Positions 41,880 through 53,260 of a stretch of DNA of 64,000 bases are shown here, piece by piece. Source of the stretch: Malachius bipustulatus (Eukaryota > Arthropoda > Insecta > Coleoptera > Melyridae); the NCBI GenBank assembly GCA_910589415.1, contig OU342633.1, positions 15,352,858 through 15,416,857 on the forward strand, read 5' to 3'. The notes beneath the pieces were generated by a model. The model saw nothing but the letters and a program-made list of their open reading frames with translations. It searched no databases and was not told the DNA's origin. Within the stretch, counting starts at the first letter, position 1; the number at the start of each line of letters is the position of its first letter. The position numbers and the translations under genes were made by a program.

Positions 41880-43169
41880 ACCACTAAAACAGGAAGTCAA
41901 GAAGGCGCGCAAAACTATTCACATGAGATGGAATAGATGACTCATTTTTATCACCATTGACATAATATGACCAAAACTTCGAAGGGTCAGATTTGATAAT
42001 CTTCTCAGTGTTAAGAGTTCTAGATATGTAAAGTAGTCGCTATGGGAAGAATTAATTTGCTTTTTCAATACAGAACGAAACAGTCTTAACTGCGTGTGAC
42101 AGAGAATTATCATCTCCTTTTCTCAGACATTCCCTAATTCCACAAATTATGTTCCTGGAAAACCAAGGTGGATATTTTCTGTTGGGTCTTGGCAAAGACT
42201 CAGGAATAAACACATAAAAAGCTGCATACAGGATTTCATAGAAACAAGCAAAGTCGAGTCACGAAGAAATACCAATAAATACCAAAAAATAGAAACCACA
42301 TACCTACCGATCTAGGTGACGTAATCACTCGTACCGAGAACGCTTTGCGATGACCGGGCTGCCAGGGTTAAGAATTCGTATATAGAGACTCCAGATGGTG
42401 TGAGTGTTCTGCAATGGCACAGTCCAGAAGCCTATATTACAGAACAACAAAGGGAAGACAGAACCAGGTCAAGAAATCTGCCGTTATCATTGCAGATGAT
42501 GAAATGTGATGTTTGACGTCTAACATGAGACTACAAAATTCTTCGAGGATTGTAGCACAAACACTAATGAGAGATTCGCGAGAAAGTGAAGAGTAATCAT
42601 TTATTTTAAAGTCGCCGATAATCGCAAGTTCAGGACCATGCGAAAAACTAAGAACCTCGAGAGCCTCGAACAGAATCTCCCCCTCCTCAGAAGTGATAAA
42701 TGATGGAAGGTGATGGAACATAAACGACAAAGAATCATATAGTTGAGTTTCCAAATCTTACAATAAATCTACAGCAATGATATCAATAATTGTTAAAATA
42801 GAATCAAACAGAACAGAGACTAGAAACATCATGAAGATCGACAACTCTGGCGTACCTGTGAGATCTCACCTCCTGACCCACTATTCAGGGAATGTCGCGA
42901 AGAGGAAGAGACTGTGCCGCTGTCCTTCACTCTTCAATTTCCGTGGATCTATGCTTGGCTCACATCGCCCTAGCCTCAACGACCTTTCTGGAGCCCCTCC
43001 GAGCGCCCTGATTCAGTTCTTTCTGAGCCTGGGATGGCTTAAGGAGAGAGGCCACTATGGAAATGAGGAAGCACAATGAGCCACCTGAGGCCTGAGTTTA
43101 GCGGACTTGTTCTGCACTCCGCAAGAATCCAGAATCCAATCATCCCACCTCCACGAGATCTCCGAGTAG
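41880..43169 (-). pseudogene. Jockey LINE fragment, broken by BEL insertion
   Basis: On the minus strand, 42754-42437 reads SEEGEILFEALEVLSFSHG and IIGDFKINDYSS, an endonuclease closely like the Jockey copy at 29.1 kb. 43040-43169 reads RRSRGGGMIGF. 41880-42430 holds linker pieces. The frame continues on the far side of the BEL element at 48991-49115 (IYAI, QFNVFRCDR). Frameshifts and stops are frequent, and the RT is missing. Confidence 0.75.
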
Positions 43170-43566
43170 TGTTTTTGGATCGACCAAGTTTTGATTTGCT
43201 CGAACACACTTTGTTTGGCGTTGCTGTTAATTTTGTTTTAAAAAACAACAACTGATTAATTTTTATTTAGTGGACTGTATGATTATATTATTGTACTAAA
43301 TTTTGACGGAGTTAGTAAATGCGTAATTGAAATAAGAAACTAGATTTTACACATTTATTGAAATTAATATCGCTGGTTACAATAAGACGTAACACCTGTT
43401 GTTTTCAAGGCTGAGAGGAGACTACTGATTCTTGCGTCGCGTCGCGTTCACCCCGTTCACCCCGAACATCCGTAGGCACACGGCAGGGCAAACCAGAGGG
43501 ATAAATGCAACTGCGCATGAAGAGTTATTTTTAAAGTTTCAAATTCAAATTATTGTTTTCTTAACA
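43170..43566 (-). repeat. BEL 3' LTR
   Basis: 397 bp; on the plus strand it begins TGTTTTTGG and ends TTCTTAACA. By eye it is the same as the copy at 48589-48985. Confidence 0.92.
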
Positions 43567-43854
43567 TAACACCCCGCCTTGAAAACACACGTTTTCAAAA
43601 AGAAAAAACATTATTTTGTAATTATTACATTTTTAAAAATGATATATAAAGATATCAAACATTTTTAGAACTTCAGAGAGTTCTGATATTTTAACATTCA
43701 ACAAAGAATAGCTAAATCAATTAAAATTTCAAATTCAATATTTTTACAAACATGTTGAAGTAACATTTTTACATTAAAAATCGGATTAAATTCTGGCATA
43801 AATTCAAGCAAAATTGGAAATACTTTCACAACACCACAGTCGAGAAAACACTTA

Positions 43855-46800
43855 TTATTGTTCACTTGATGTTGAAGATTCTTCAAGTGGTAAGGGACAA
43901 ATTTTTGAGAATGCCCTTTGGATGTTTCCCGTGGCTGTTTTAATGGTAGCCACCCGACTTACACCATCCTTGCCAGTGTGAAGTTGAATTATTCTTCCAA
44001 GCTTCCACAACATAGGAGGAAGATTATCCTCCTTTATAATTACCAGCGCACCCTGACGAAGACTTCCACTGTTGTTCTGCCATTTCGTGCGTTTTTGAAG
44101 TTCTGCTATATACTCTTTGCTCCATCTTGTCCAATAGTGCTGCTGCAGTTGTTGGACTTTTTGAAAGTAAGATAACCTTGACTCGGTAATCTTCAAAAGA
44201 GATGGATCTGGTAGCGATGACAGTGGTCTTCCAACCAAAAAGTGAGCTGGGGTTAAAGGATTCAAGTCGCTAGGATCGGTAGAAAGGGGCGACAAGGGTC
44301 TAGAGTTTAGGATAGCTTCAATTTGTGCTAATAAACTATATAACTCTTCAAATGTTAGAAAAGCATTACCTGCAACCCTTTTTAAATGAAATTTGCATGA
44401 ACGTATTCCTGCTTCCCACAATCCTCCAAAGTGAGGAGCCCGAGGGGGGATAAAATGCCAATTGATTCCTTCGCTCGTCATACTTTTTGTAATAGAATTT
44501 TCATTTGCCTTAAGAAAGGTTTGTAGCTCTTTTAATTCATTTTTGGTGCCCTTAAAATTACTCCCATTGTCAGAGTACATATGGGAAGGCTTACCTCTAC
44601 GTGCTACAAATCTTCTCAGCGTTAAAACGAACGATTCTGTTGACAAACTAGTCACCAGTTCGAGGTGTACAGCCTTTGTCACCATGCAAACAAATTTTGC
44701 ATCTCGATACATTACATGACGCGAAATTTTTAAGTTGTTTAGTAATGGTAGCTGATTTCTAAAAACTACCCACCTATTATAAATAATCACAGGAAGACTT
44801 TCGTCCCAATCTAGCTTTTCCTTCCAAATATCTTGCATTATGATTTTTCCTAATATTGTGCAAGCGCTCAAAAGTCCAAGAGGATCGAAAATTTGTGAAA
44901 TCTCAGATAGGACCTTTCGTTTAGTGACCTGATCATGAGACGTCTGTGATATTGAATACATAAATTTGTCACCTTTGCTATCCCACAAAAGACCTAAAGT
45001 TTTAGTATTTTCGTTGGAGCCAAAATCTAATACATTTGGATGTTTTTCTGAATTATCAATTAAATTTAAAGGTTCTGCTTCATTGCAGATCCATTTCCTA
45101 AGGCTGAAGCAACCATTGGCTAGAATTTTAGGTAAATTTTTACAAATATCTTTGGCAAATTCTAAATTATCAGTACTTACAAGTAAATCGTCTACATAGA
45201 AATTGTTTTTAATTATGTCAGCCATATTTGGATTGGACTCTTCTAGTTCTATGCCGATTTGCATTAGACTACGAATTGCCAAAAATGATCCCGATGCGGT
45301 TCCATAGGTAACGGTATTTAAATTATAATCTTTTAAAGGCTCATGGGGACTAGGCCTCCAGAGTATCCTTTGTAAGGATCTTTGCTCATCATTTACTTGT
45401 ACCATACGGTACATTTTTTCTATATCTGCTGATAGAGCATAGTAACCGTTCCTGAACCGCAACAAGATCGAAAATAAATCTTGTTGAATAGTAGCTCCGA
45501 CCATTTGAATATTATTCAGAGAGTATCCAGAGGTGGTAGTGGCTGAACCATCAAACACCACCCTTAATTTTGTCGTTAGACTCCCTTCTTTTAATACACC
45601 GTGGTGTGGTAAGTAAAAAGAAATTTCATTGTCTTTTGGAATAACAGGGGACATATGACCCATTGTTTTATATTCAGTCATAAAATTGACATACCGATTA
45701 CGTAATTGTTCATTATTTTGCAGTTTTCTTTCTAAAGAAAGGAACCGCTTTTTTGCTTGTTCACGCGATTCTCCTAATTTACTTGCAGGCTCCTTTAAAG
45801 GGATTGAAACTATAAACCTTCCATTAGAATCGCGTTTCACATTATCTACATAGTGTTTTTCACAGGCTTTTTCTTCCATTGATAAAGAACGGACATCATT
45901 AAATTGCTCAATTTCCCAAAATCGGGATAGCTGATTTTGTACATCAGACGTATCGCTTGTCTGACTTAAGTTACAATGTACGCGATTACCAAAGTTAGTT
46001 GGAATGGGACCAGAAACTAGCCAACCTAATCGACTTTTCTGAAGAGTAGGTAAACCGGATCCCAACGTTACCTGACCCACACATAATAATTCCCAAAAAT
46101 GGGTTGCCCCGAGTAACAGATCTATTTCGCTGGGTTTGTCAAAACCTGGATCGGCTAATTTACGATCACCAAATCCCTTCAAGTTCTTTATATTAAATTC
46201 AAAACCAGGCATTGCAGCTGTGATTTTATCTATTATCAAGCAAGATGTACTCAGTTTAAATTCCGAATGATAAGATTGAATTTCTATATCACATTTAAAT
46301 CGTATCTTTGACATCGACTGACTTATTCCCAATACTGTAATATCAGTTTCACCCAAGGGTAATTTCAATTTTTTAACTAAGTCACTCGTTATAAAATTTG
46401 ACTGTGAGCAAGAATCTAATAATGCTCTGGCCATATGAGCCTTTCCGCTTGAATCTATTATTTTTACACGAGCCGTTGGTAAGAGAACTTGTGTTGCATT
46501 TGAAGAAACAGCTGCTACTGTTTGAGGAATTTCTTGCGAAGAACTTTCTTCTTCTTTTTCACTATGTAAAAGTATATTGTGACGTTTCTTGCACTTACTA
46601 CAAGTGTACTTCGAAGTACAGTTTCCAATAAAATGGCCTTTTTTCAAACATAAGATACACAATTTAAGAGCCTTGGCCTTTTCTTGTCTAACCTTTGTGG
46701 AAAATTTTAGAAAAGTATCGCAATTCCATATTGCATGAGAACCCTTACAAACAATACAAGGACATTGGTTAATTGTAACAAATGATTTAGTTCTTGGATT

Positions 46801-47793
46801 AAATTTATTTCTATCAGCATCCCTATCCAAGTTTTTATTATTCTTAATTTCCAACGTTTCCAAAAAATCTGCTTTTTCTCTAAGAAAAATTTGAAGATCT
46901 TCAAAGGAAGGAAGATCATTACCGTTAACCTTTTGTTCCCATTCCCGAAGAGTAACATTATCTAACTTAGAAGTGATTAAATAAATAATCAGAGTTTCTC
47001 CTAAGTGTTTTGCCGAAGTTAAGCTATAAATTGAATTCAAATGCTTCGACATTGAGTCCAAAATTTTCCTTATTTTAGAAGAAGATTCTTTTTGGATGTG
47101 TTCCAATTGAAATAAAGATTTTACATGATTGTGTAATAATACCTTTGTACTGTTGTATCTTTCTTTTAATCTTTCCCATGCTACCTTATAATTATCTCCA
47201 CAAAAATCGATTGCTTTTATTACCTGAGCAGCCTCGCCCTCTAGACTTGCTCTCAAGTAATGATATTTTTGGATATTATCCAACTGATCATTATTGTTTA
47301 TTAAACTTACAAAAAGGTCTCTAAATTCGAGCCAACTCTCACTTTTACCGGAGAATTTTGGTAATTGTATTGTTGGAAGTTTAATATTTTGATTTGAGTT
47401 TGAAGCAGTTGAATTATTTGAACCATGTACAGATCCTACCTCATCCTTTTCTCTATTTAAATTTGATTCGGAGGGTGCCTTCACTACCTGTGTTAAATCT
47501 GAATTTATGAGACACTCTGCTGTAGCCATAATTTCGAAATATTTATTTTCAAATTCGTTTCTATATTTTACATGCTGTGCATCAATTTCTTCACCCTCAC
47601 CCTCGATTTCAATTTTAATTTGCACTTCATCAAAGTGATGAAGTAGCAGTTCTGCTTCATCAAACCTTTTTCGAAGATTGATTAACTTTACTTTAGTTAA
47701 AATCTCTCCTATTGTATTTAAATCATTGACAAAATTTGTAAAATTAGTCAATTTTGTTTTAAGAACAGCGCGTTGTTTTTTAAGATTGTCCAT
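43855..47793 (-). CDS. BEL/Pao Gag-Pol with in-frame deletion
   Basis: The frame has 1,312 residues without a stop. In order: an N-terminal coiled segment; a DUF1759 gag domain (LPKFSGKSESWLEFRDLF, about 145-290); cysteine-histidine knuckles (CIVC..H..C, CILCLKKGHFIGNC, about 345-410); and an aspartic protease of DUF1758 type with LLDSCSQSNF (about 455). The Pao reverse transcriptase follows (LRVVFDGSA, LSADIEKMYRMV, catalytic YVDD near 866). After LLNNLKISRHVMYRDA the chain jumps to KFVCMVTKAVHLELVT, the middle of integrase. RNase H, the HHCC zinc domain and the first catalytic aspartate are absent, roughly 400 residues judging by usual family length. The second aspartate (YSDNGSNFKG) and glutamate (LWEAGIRS) remain. 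Confidence 0.93.
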   Translation of the reverse strand: MDNLKKQRAVLKTKLTNFTNFVNDLNTIGEILTKVKLINLRKRFDEAELLLHHFDEVQIKIEIEGEGEEIDAQHVKYRNEFENKYFEIMATAECLINSDLTQVVKAPSESNLNREKDEVGSVHGSNNSTASNSNQNIKLPTIQLPKFSGKSESWLEFRDLFVSLINNNDQLDNIQKYHYLRASLEGEAAQVIKAIDFCGDNYKVAWERLKERYNSTKVLLHNHVKSLFQLEHIQKESSSKIRKILDSMSKHLNSIYSLTSAKHLGETLIIYLITSKLDNVTLREWEQKVNGNDLPSFEDLQIFLREKADFLETLEIKNNKNLDRDADRNKFNPRTKSFVTINQCPCIVCKGSHAIWNCDTFLKFSTKVRQEKAKALKLCILCLKKGHFIGNCTSKYTCSKCKKRHNILLHSEKEEESSSQEIPQTVAAVSSNATQVLLPTARVKIIDSSGKAHMARALLDSCSQSNFITSDLVKKLKLPLGETDITVLGISQSMSKIRFKCDIEIQSYHSEFKLSTSCLIIDKITAAMPGFEFNIKNLKGFGDRKLADPGFDKPSEIDLLLGATHFWELLCVGQVTLGSGLPTLQKSRLGWLVSGPIPTNFGNRVHCNLSQTSDTSDVQNQLSRFWEIEQFNDVRSLSMEEKACEKHYVDNVKRDSNGRFIVSIPLKEPASKLGESREQAKKRFLSLERKLQNNEQLRNRYVNFMTEYKTMGHMSPVIPKDNEISFYLPHHGVLKEGSLTTKLRVVFDGSATTTSGYSLNNIQMVGATIQQDLFSILLRFRNGYYALSADIEKMYRMVQVNDEQRSLQRILWRPSPHEPLKDYNLNTVTYGTASGSFLAIRSLMQIGIELEESNPNMADIIKNNFYVDDLLVSTDNLEFAKDICKNLPKILANGCFSLRKWICNEAEPLNLIDNSEKHPNVLDFGSNENTKTLGLLWDSKGDKFMYSISQTSHDQVTKRKVLSEISQIFDPLGLLSACTILGKIIMQDIWKEKLDWDESLPVIIYNRWVVFRNQLPLLNNLKISRHVMYRDAKFVCMVTKAVHLELVTSLSTESFVLTLRRFVARRGKPSHMYSDNGSNFKGTKNELKELQTFLKANENSITKSMTSEGINWHFIPPRAPHFGGLWEAGIRSCKFHLKRVAGNAFLTFEELYSLLAQIEAILNSRPLSPLSTDPSDLNPLTPAHFLVGRPLSSLPDPSLLKITESRLSYFQKVQQLQQHYWTRWSKEYIAELQKRTKWQNNSGSLRQGALVIIKEDNLPPMLWKLGRIIQLHTGKDGVSRVATIKTATGNIQRAFSKICPLPLEESSTSSEQ

Positions 47794-48588
47794 ATTTATC
47801 TATAGTTTTAATCGTCTTCTTTATTTTGTTTTATTAATAAAAATATTGTTTATTTTAAAACGATTAAATTTGAAATAATCCAAGTAGACGAATTAAAGAG
47901 CCAGTTGGCAACGTCGTATTATTTCTTGGAGGAAACAGACATTCGTTTATGCAATGCAAATCCAAAGTATAATAATTATTGATTTACCCAGTCTGAAAAG
48001 CGAGATCCAGTATTATTATGATGCAACCCAATAAAAACTACCAACACCAGCTGCAGGTTCAGGGAGAACTTGCCTGTTTACATTACCTTACTGGACTGGA
48101 CTGCGTGAATACACTTTGATGCACACTACACTAGCAAGTATGCATTTAAGATTGTCTGGAATATTATGCAATGTAACGCTCTTCTAACTAATGGTTAACC
48201 TGAGATATTGATTATTTTCTTACCTTTCAAATATTTGAATTTTTCTTTTTTAATTAATTAAATACGAATAACTACAAGTTGAAACCAAATTATAGGAATA
48301 ACTTTATTAGGATTATTGTATCAATAAGGAAAAAAAAAGGAGCTCACTCACCACTTTGCTTTCTTCTTCTAATGTGATGTCGCCGCCGCTTTCCAATTCC
48401 AATTATTATTATTGTTATTAGGTATTCAATATTTCATTTTGCTATTATTGTTGATTTGGATCCCAGGATTGTGGTACCATTTATTGTGCTTCTTTCAAAT
48501 TATTTACCATTGAAACGTTCAACAAACACTCCGTGATTTTGAACGAATTATTTTGAGTCTCCTTCAGCTATGCGGTTCTGTAGGACCA
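47794..48588 (-). promoter_or_regulatory. BEL 5' leader and primer binding site
   Basis: About 795 bp lie between the 5' LTR and the start ATG. TGGTCCTACAGAACCG begins at the first base after the LTR, as a primer site should, but I could not match it to a tRNA from memory. The rest is AT-rich leader that probably holds the packaging signal. Confidence 0.65.
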
Positions 48589-48985
48589 TGTTTTTGGATC
48601 GACCAAGTTTTGATTTGCTCGAACACACTTTGTTTGGCGTTGCTGTTAATTTTGTTTTAAAAAACAACAACTGATTAATTTTTATTTAGTGGACTGTATG
48701 ATTATATTATTGTACTAAATTTTGACGGAGTTAGTAAATGCGTAATTGAAATAAGAAACTAGATTTTACACATTTATTGAAATTAATATCGCTGGTTACA
48801 ATAAGACGTAACACCTGTTGTTTTCAAGGCTGAGAGGAGACTACTGATTCTTGCGTCGCGTCGCGTTCACCCCGTTCACCCCGAACATCCGTAGGCACAC
48901 GGCAGGGCAAACCAGAGGGATAAATGCAACTGCGCATGAAGAGTTATTTTTAAAGTTTCAAATTCAAATTATTGTTTTCTTAACA
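48589..48985 (-). repeat. BEL 5' LTR
   Basis: 397 bp; by eye it is identical to 43170-43566. As the 5' LTR of a minus-strand element it carries the promoter. Confidence 0.92.
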
Positions 48986-48990
48986 AGTAG

Positions 48991-49115
48991 CACTGAGGTA
49001 ACGGTCACATCGGAAAACATTAAATTGGTGTTAAAGAGCTCTTTCAACTTAACCAAGGCTCAACTAAGAAATCAACCAATAAATAGCATAAATAACAATG
49101 GAATCGAAATAGTAG
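48991..49115 (-). pseudogene. Jockey endonuclease remnant, far side of BEL
   Basis: The minus strand reads IYAI then QFNVFRCDRYLSATRRSRG across the BEL target site, aligned to IYAISESWL and YNVFRADRSCDGTGKSRGGG of the Jockey copy at 29.4 kb. This shows that the BEL element landed inside a Jockey endonuclease. Confidence 0.65.
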
Positions 49116-49306
49116 AATAATTCATGATACGAGTACAATTAAGTAGGTACAGGGTTGAAGGAATCTCTTTTGGAAACTCCGTTATGAAGTGATGAAGACC
49201 TCTGACTACGGAGCCTAATGAGATCGTGCGGGTTCAATCAAATACCTTTAAAATGCCTTAAAATTTATGTTTTCAACCCTTACTTTGTAGAATCTCTGCA
49301 TACTGA

Positions 49307-49362
49307 TGAATGATAAATAAAACACTGTTTCATTTATTTATTTAAGTGTTTTATTTATTATC
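49307..49362. repeat. Short AT-rich hairpin
   Basis: GATAAATAAAACACT pairs with AGTGTTTTATTTATTATC around a TTTATTTATT loop. It is probably a MITE relic. Confidence 0.5.
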
Positions 49363-49705
49363 CATCAATAACTGGAGGGTGGTTGCCAGCAGAATTGCGA
49401 AAAGAGCCTTGTAGTCGCTTGAGGTGCATAGCCCCTTCTCTCCTTCCTTTTTTTTTGTTGAAAACAAAAACAAAATATTTTATTTTACCCTCTTATTAGA
49501 CTTTCAAATAATTAAACATGGTAATCTGCGAAATAAAATATAATTAACGAATGCACGATGACAGTAACAGAAGTGGCTTTCCTTTGGACCGCTTAATTGG
49601 GCCGATTCAGCATAAGCAATGCTTATAGTGCGACACTGGGTGAGCTTCCGGTTACTTACAAATTGTAAAATTCAAGTACCTATACTTATACCACCTACTA
49701 AGGGC
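49363..49705. other. No gene seen
   Basis: AT-rich sequence with no ORF of note or recognised repeat. Confidence 0.45.
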
Positions 49706-49865
49706 CCGTATTCATCAATAAATATAACCCCTGGGGTTATATTTTAGAACATTGTGATTGGTTCAAAGTTCGTAGCGCTCGTAGGGTTTGAGCATTAGAC
49801 CAATCAGCTGTCAGAAAATTCAAAATATAACCCCAGAGTTATATTTTAAAGTTTGATGAATACGG
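49706..49865. mobile_element. 160-bp MITE with CCGTATTCATCA ends
   Basis: The ends CCGTATTCATCA and TGATGAATACGG are exact reverse complements. Inner AATATAACCCC..TTATATTTTA segments and GATTGGTTC / GACCAATC also pair. It is a well-formed small MITE without coding capacity. Confidence 0.8.
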
Positions 49866-50870
49866 ACATTAATAATTCAATTTAAGAAATGGTTTTAATA
49901 CTTATACTTAATACTTAATACCTATTAGCATATTTTTATGATTTATGGTTAGATTCTTTGAGGTAGAGTTCACCTGACGCGGGAAGAGCATTTATTATGA
50001 TGCAAATGATGCCTCAGATCCTCAGAGCTGCCTAGCGGGTGTGGAGTTTCATGCGCGTTGTAAGCCATTGTTCAGAAGGTGTCAAATATTGACCTTACCC
50101 TTTCTGTGCATTTACCTTTCATGTGTGCGCATTCATCAAGCGGCTCCTGCTCCTATATTATTAACTATTACCTATTCGTGCATATGGTACCTTCTCTCTA
50201 TGATAGTTATTGTTGGGACCAGGAACAGACAACTTCTTCAGATTCCTTTTTCGAAAATTAGAATTACTGAAGGGAACAAGTAAAATTATCACCTCATTTT
50301 CTACGTGCAATAAAACATCTTATACAAAACTAAAACTTATAGCTAGTGAGAATTTACGCACTAGTTAAAAGCTTTTTATAGGCAGGTTTAAACTCAATTC
50401 AGAAGTGACCTCCAAAGCTGCATATGAATTTCTAACCAGATTCTGAATATGACGAAAATCTTGTTTTCTGAATTCACCGTACCTGCGCTATTATGCACTT
50501 TTTCTCAGGGCACCTGTTTTGCCGACACTGGCCCATACTAGAGTACCTTGATATAAAATTATGATAAAGAGTACAGAGCTAGAAGTTTTAAGACGTGACA
50601 TAAAATGAATTTTTATATTTAACAAAACAAAAAAGAAAATGCCAAAATTAAGGAATTTTGCCCTTTTTCTACCCACGAAAAAATATAAATTTTCCTTTCA
50701 ATTCTAAGAAAGTTACAGAGGAGTTTTGAAAATCGAAAATACCAAATTTAGAGGAAGAAATCGGATATCTCCGCCATTTTTTTTAGTTGCTTCTGGAAAT
50801 TTTTTAATGTTAGTCTACTGTAAAATTTTCAGTTCAATTCCTTCAAAAATGTGCTATTACAGTTATACCG
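49866..50870. other. No gene seen
   Basis: Short random ORFs only, including 50041-50283, which I cannot link to any family. Confidence 0.45.
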
Positions 50871-51060
50871 GGTGCGCATAAAGTCTGGCAATGGTCCAAT
50901 AAATCTTTTAGTTTTTAGTTAAAAAAAAAATGCAAAAACAGCTCAATTTTGTAATTTAATTTACTTTCTATTGATGTGAAAAAATAATTATGCAGGGTGT
51001 TCCTTGACTCAGTAATGCAACATTGTCTATTTTTTTTTAATAGGACACCCCGTATATTTC
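50871..51060. repeat. Diverged CAGGGTG-type MITE fragments
   Basis: TACCGGGTGCGCATAAAG at 50871, GCAGGGTGTTCCTTGAC at 50994 and GGACACCCCGTATAT at 51043 look like ends of mariner MITEs. Arms are not long enough to reconstruct the element. Confidence 0.45.
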
Positions 51061-53158
51061 TGTATTTTCATATTTCCTGAGAAAATCCAATAGAACTGTG
51101 ATAAAAACCTGGGCAAGTATGCATATAGATAATTATGTATATTCTGATTCGTCCGGTATAATTTGATAGGTTTGTAAAATAAATAGCCAGCAGGGAAGAT
51201 TCAGCAAAGTGAGTGAGTGGATGCAGATATCCCGATGTTTATGTTAGAATTAGGTAGATGCAGAGGGCGCATTAAGATTTATAAGGGGCGCGGCTGTTAC
51301 ACTAGTGTCGGAACGTGTGTTAGGATTATGCCGATTCCATGTCTAAACACCAGAACATCTAAGGGAGATTACATATGTTTATTTTTTAGTTCAGAACTTC
51401 GTTGTATAAGTTTCGAGGGCCTTTATTGGGGTGGTAAGTGTATTTTCAATTACTTCTGCTTATGCTTCTGTCCGTATAACAAGTATGTACCTAGGATTTC
51501 AGTTATTTAACACAACATAACTACTTTCGTATAGAAGTTTACTTTGAGATCCACAAGAATCATCGGATATTAATAATCGCACTCTCACAGGAAAAAAAAG
51601 ATTATAAGGGACTTATTTCCATGATCCCCAGTTCCCGTTGCTGTGTGTGGTCTATATATACCATATGGTTTTACAATAACATGTTGTATCACCAATTTGA
51701 TTGTGATGGATGCAACGTAATATACACCGTGTTGCATAGAGAAAAAAAACAGAGAATACGTGTAAAGAATTAATTAAAAAAGTCATCTGAATTTTTTTAA
51801 AAGGAGGAAACATCGGTCTTAACTATGTAGATAAGACGAAGTCGCTCCACTCCAGTAATTATGGGCTTTGAGAACTAGCTCATTCTCCATGCAGCTTCAT
51901 CAAGTTTACCATTAGGTAAATAGTTAAATAGACGAACACAAACATTCGAAGCGAAAGTGGGATTCGAATCCAGTCGGAGGTGCTGCCCGCTCAAAAAAAA
52001 TAAATAAATCATTGTTATATTGCATTTTCTAAATATTCATAATAGGTATAACTCTGTCTACAATATAATTTCAATTTTTGGCTATCATTTTGAAGGCTTT
52101 TTAAAAGAAATCTTTATGGAGAAACTCGTTTATATAGTTTGCCCAGAGAGTGTTGTCTGGTGTGATGCCACACTGATCCTACCTGTAAATAATTTGTACC
52201 TACAATTATTTCCAAGTCGAACCAGATGTGGTATCGCAGTTCGTGTCAGTGGCGTGTGTTGTGGAATAATGAATATTCTACAAAATATATTATTTAGACA
52301 ATTTATTGACGAAGTAGAGTACCTGCTGCGATAGCGTTTAAAGAAAGCATAGGACTCCCGTTTTCTTTTTTTGCAGTAAAATACCTATTACAGCAATTTA
52401 ATCAAAAGACCATTTATGTCCTTGCGGGAGTGCAATCATTTCCCAAGTATTTTGTGCCAAATTTTTGTAATTATTTGCGAAAATATATGCTTGTTATAGT
52501 TATTCTAAACGTTAGAAAAACATGGCAATATATTTTTATGATATTCACGCAAATAATAAGTTATTTGTTATTAAAAACGTTTCAAATCCCAAGCGAACGA
52601 CCTCATCAGCATACTTAGCGCGTCACTGTCACTATATGGTCAGCCGAACGTAAATCTTATCTTATCACATAGTTTCGGAATAAGGCTTTTTTCAGTCAAG
52701 TTGGTAAAAATCACTGTTCTTCGACCGACGATTTCAGTCATATACCACTAGATCGAATTCAGTGGATGGGACACCCATTCGACTCAGGATTAAATGTCCT
52801 TTTTTTAAGTTGAAATATTTGCATGAACGAACTGTTCCGAAACTATACGCAAAAATAACAAAGGTTCAAAAATATCTGTTTTTTTTTAACTTCCTGATTC
52901 GAGGGGCGATCGACGGACCGTGCAAATCTGGGATTATTGTACCTACTTGACGAGCTACTTGATGTCAAATGAACCGGTCAAAATAATAAAATACTTTCAA
53001 ACATTTTTTTATGTGACTACTCTACTTTGACTGGCCTATTAGTACCTATGTATAATAAGAATAAATATATTGTCAAAAATGAACAATTATTTTCCTCCAA
53101 TTGCTCTGAGGAATTTACAGGTTGATAATAAAAAGGCTGCACGTGGTAAAAATACACT
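51061..53158. other. No gene seen; possible SINE relic near 51.9 kb
   Basis: About 2.1 kb without a recognisable gene. Near 51960 a GGATTCGAATCC box-B-like sequence, preceded on the minus strand by GAGCGGGCAGC, might be a tRNA-derived SINE head. No clear box A or tail was found. Confidence 0.4.
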
Positions 53159-53260
53159 GATCCGTCTCTCCTCTCAACTGAGGATAGATGGACAATTATG
53201 TGTATAGGAGAGACGGACCATTATGATGTAACTTTATTTTTCAGTTTGCAGAGACGCCTA

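Larger units (their letters stand above)
43170..48985 (-). mobile_element. BEL/Pao LTR retrotransposon, deletion derivative
   Basis: This 5,816-bp element has 397-bp LTRs at both ends that read as identical, and AGTAG target-site duplications at 43165-43169 and 48986-48990. Internally, on the minus strand, a TGGTCCTAC primer-site-like sequence directly follows the 5' LTR (48588 downward). An untranslated leader, one open polyprotein frame and a GGCGGGGTG purine tract precede the 3' LTR. Identical LTRs imply a very recent insertion. The polyprotein lacks RNase H and the front of integrase, so the element probably moved using enzymes supplied by an intact relative. Confidence 0.93.

Noticed and set aside
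47678..47878. Short ORFs opposite the BEL and LINE genes
   Set aside because: These are antisense shadows of real coding frames, and none carries an independent domain.
51217..51510. 97-codon plus-strand ORF as a gene
   Set aside because: It has no recognisable domain. It begins in random-looking sequence and has no supporting context.
52575..52610. Minus strand CTGATGAGG...GAAACG, resembling a hammerhead ribozyme
   Set aside because: The two stems do not pair and there is no proper cleavage triplet after GAAAC. Only short core words match.
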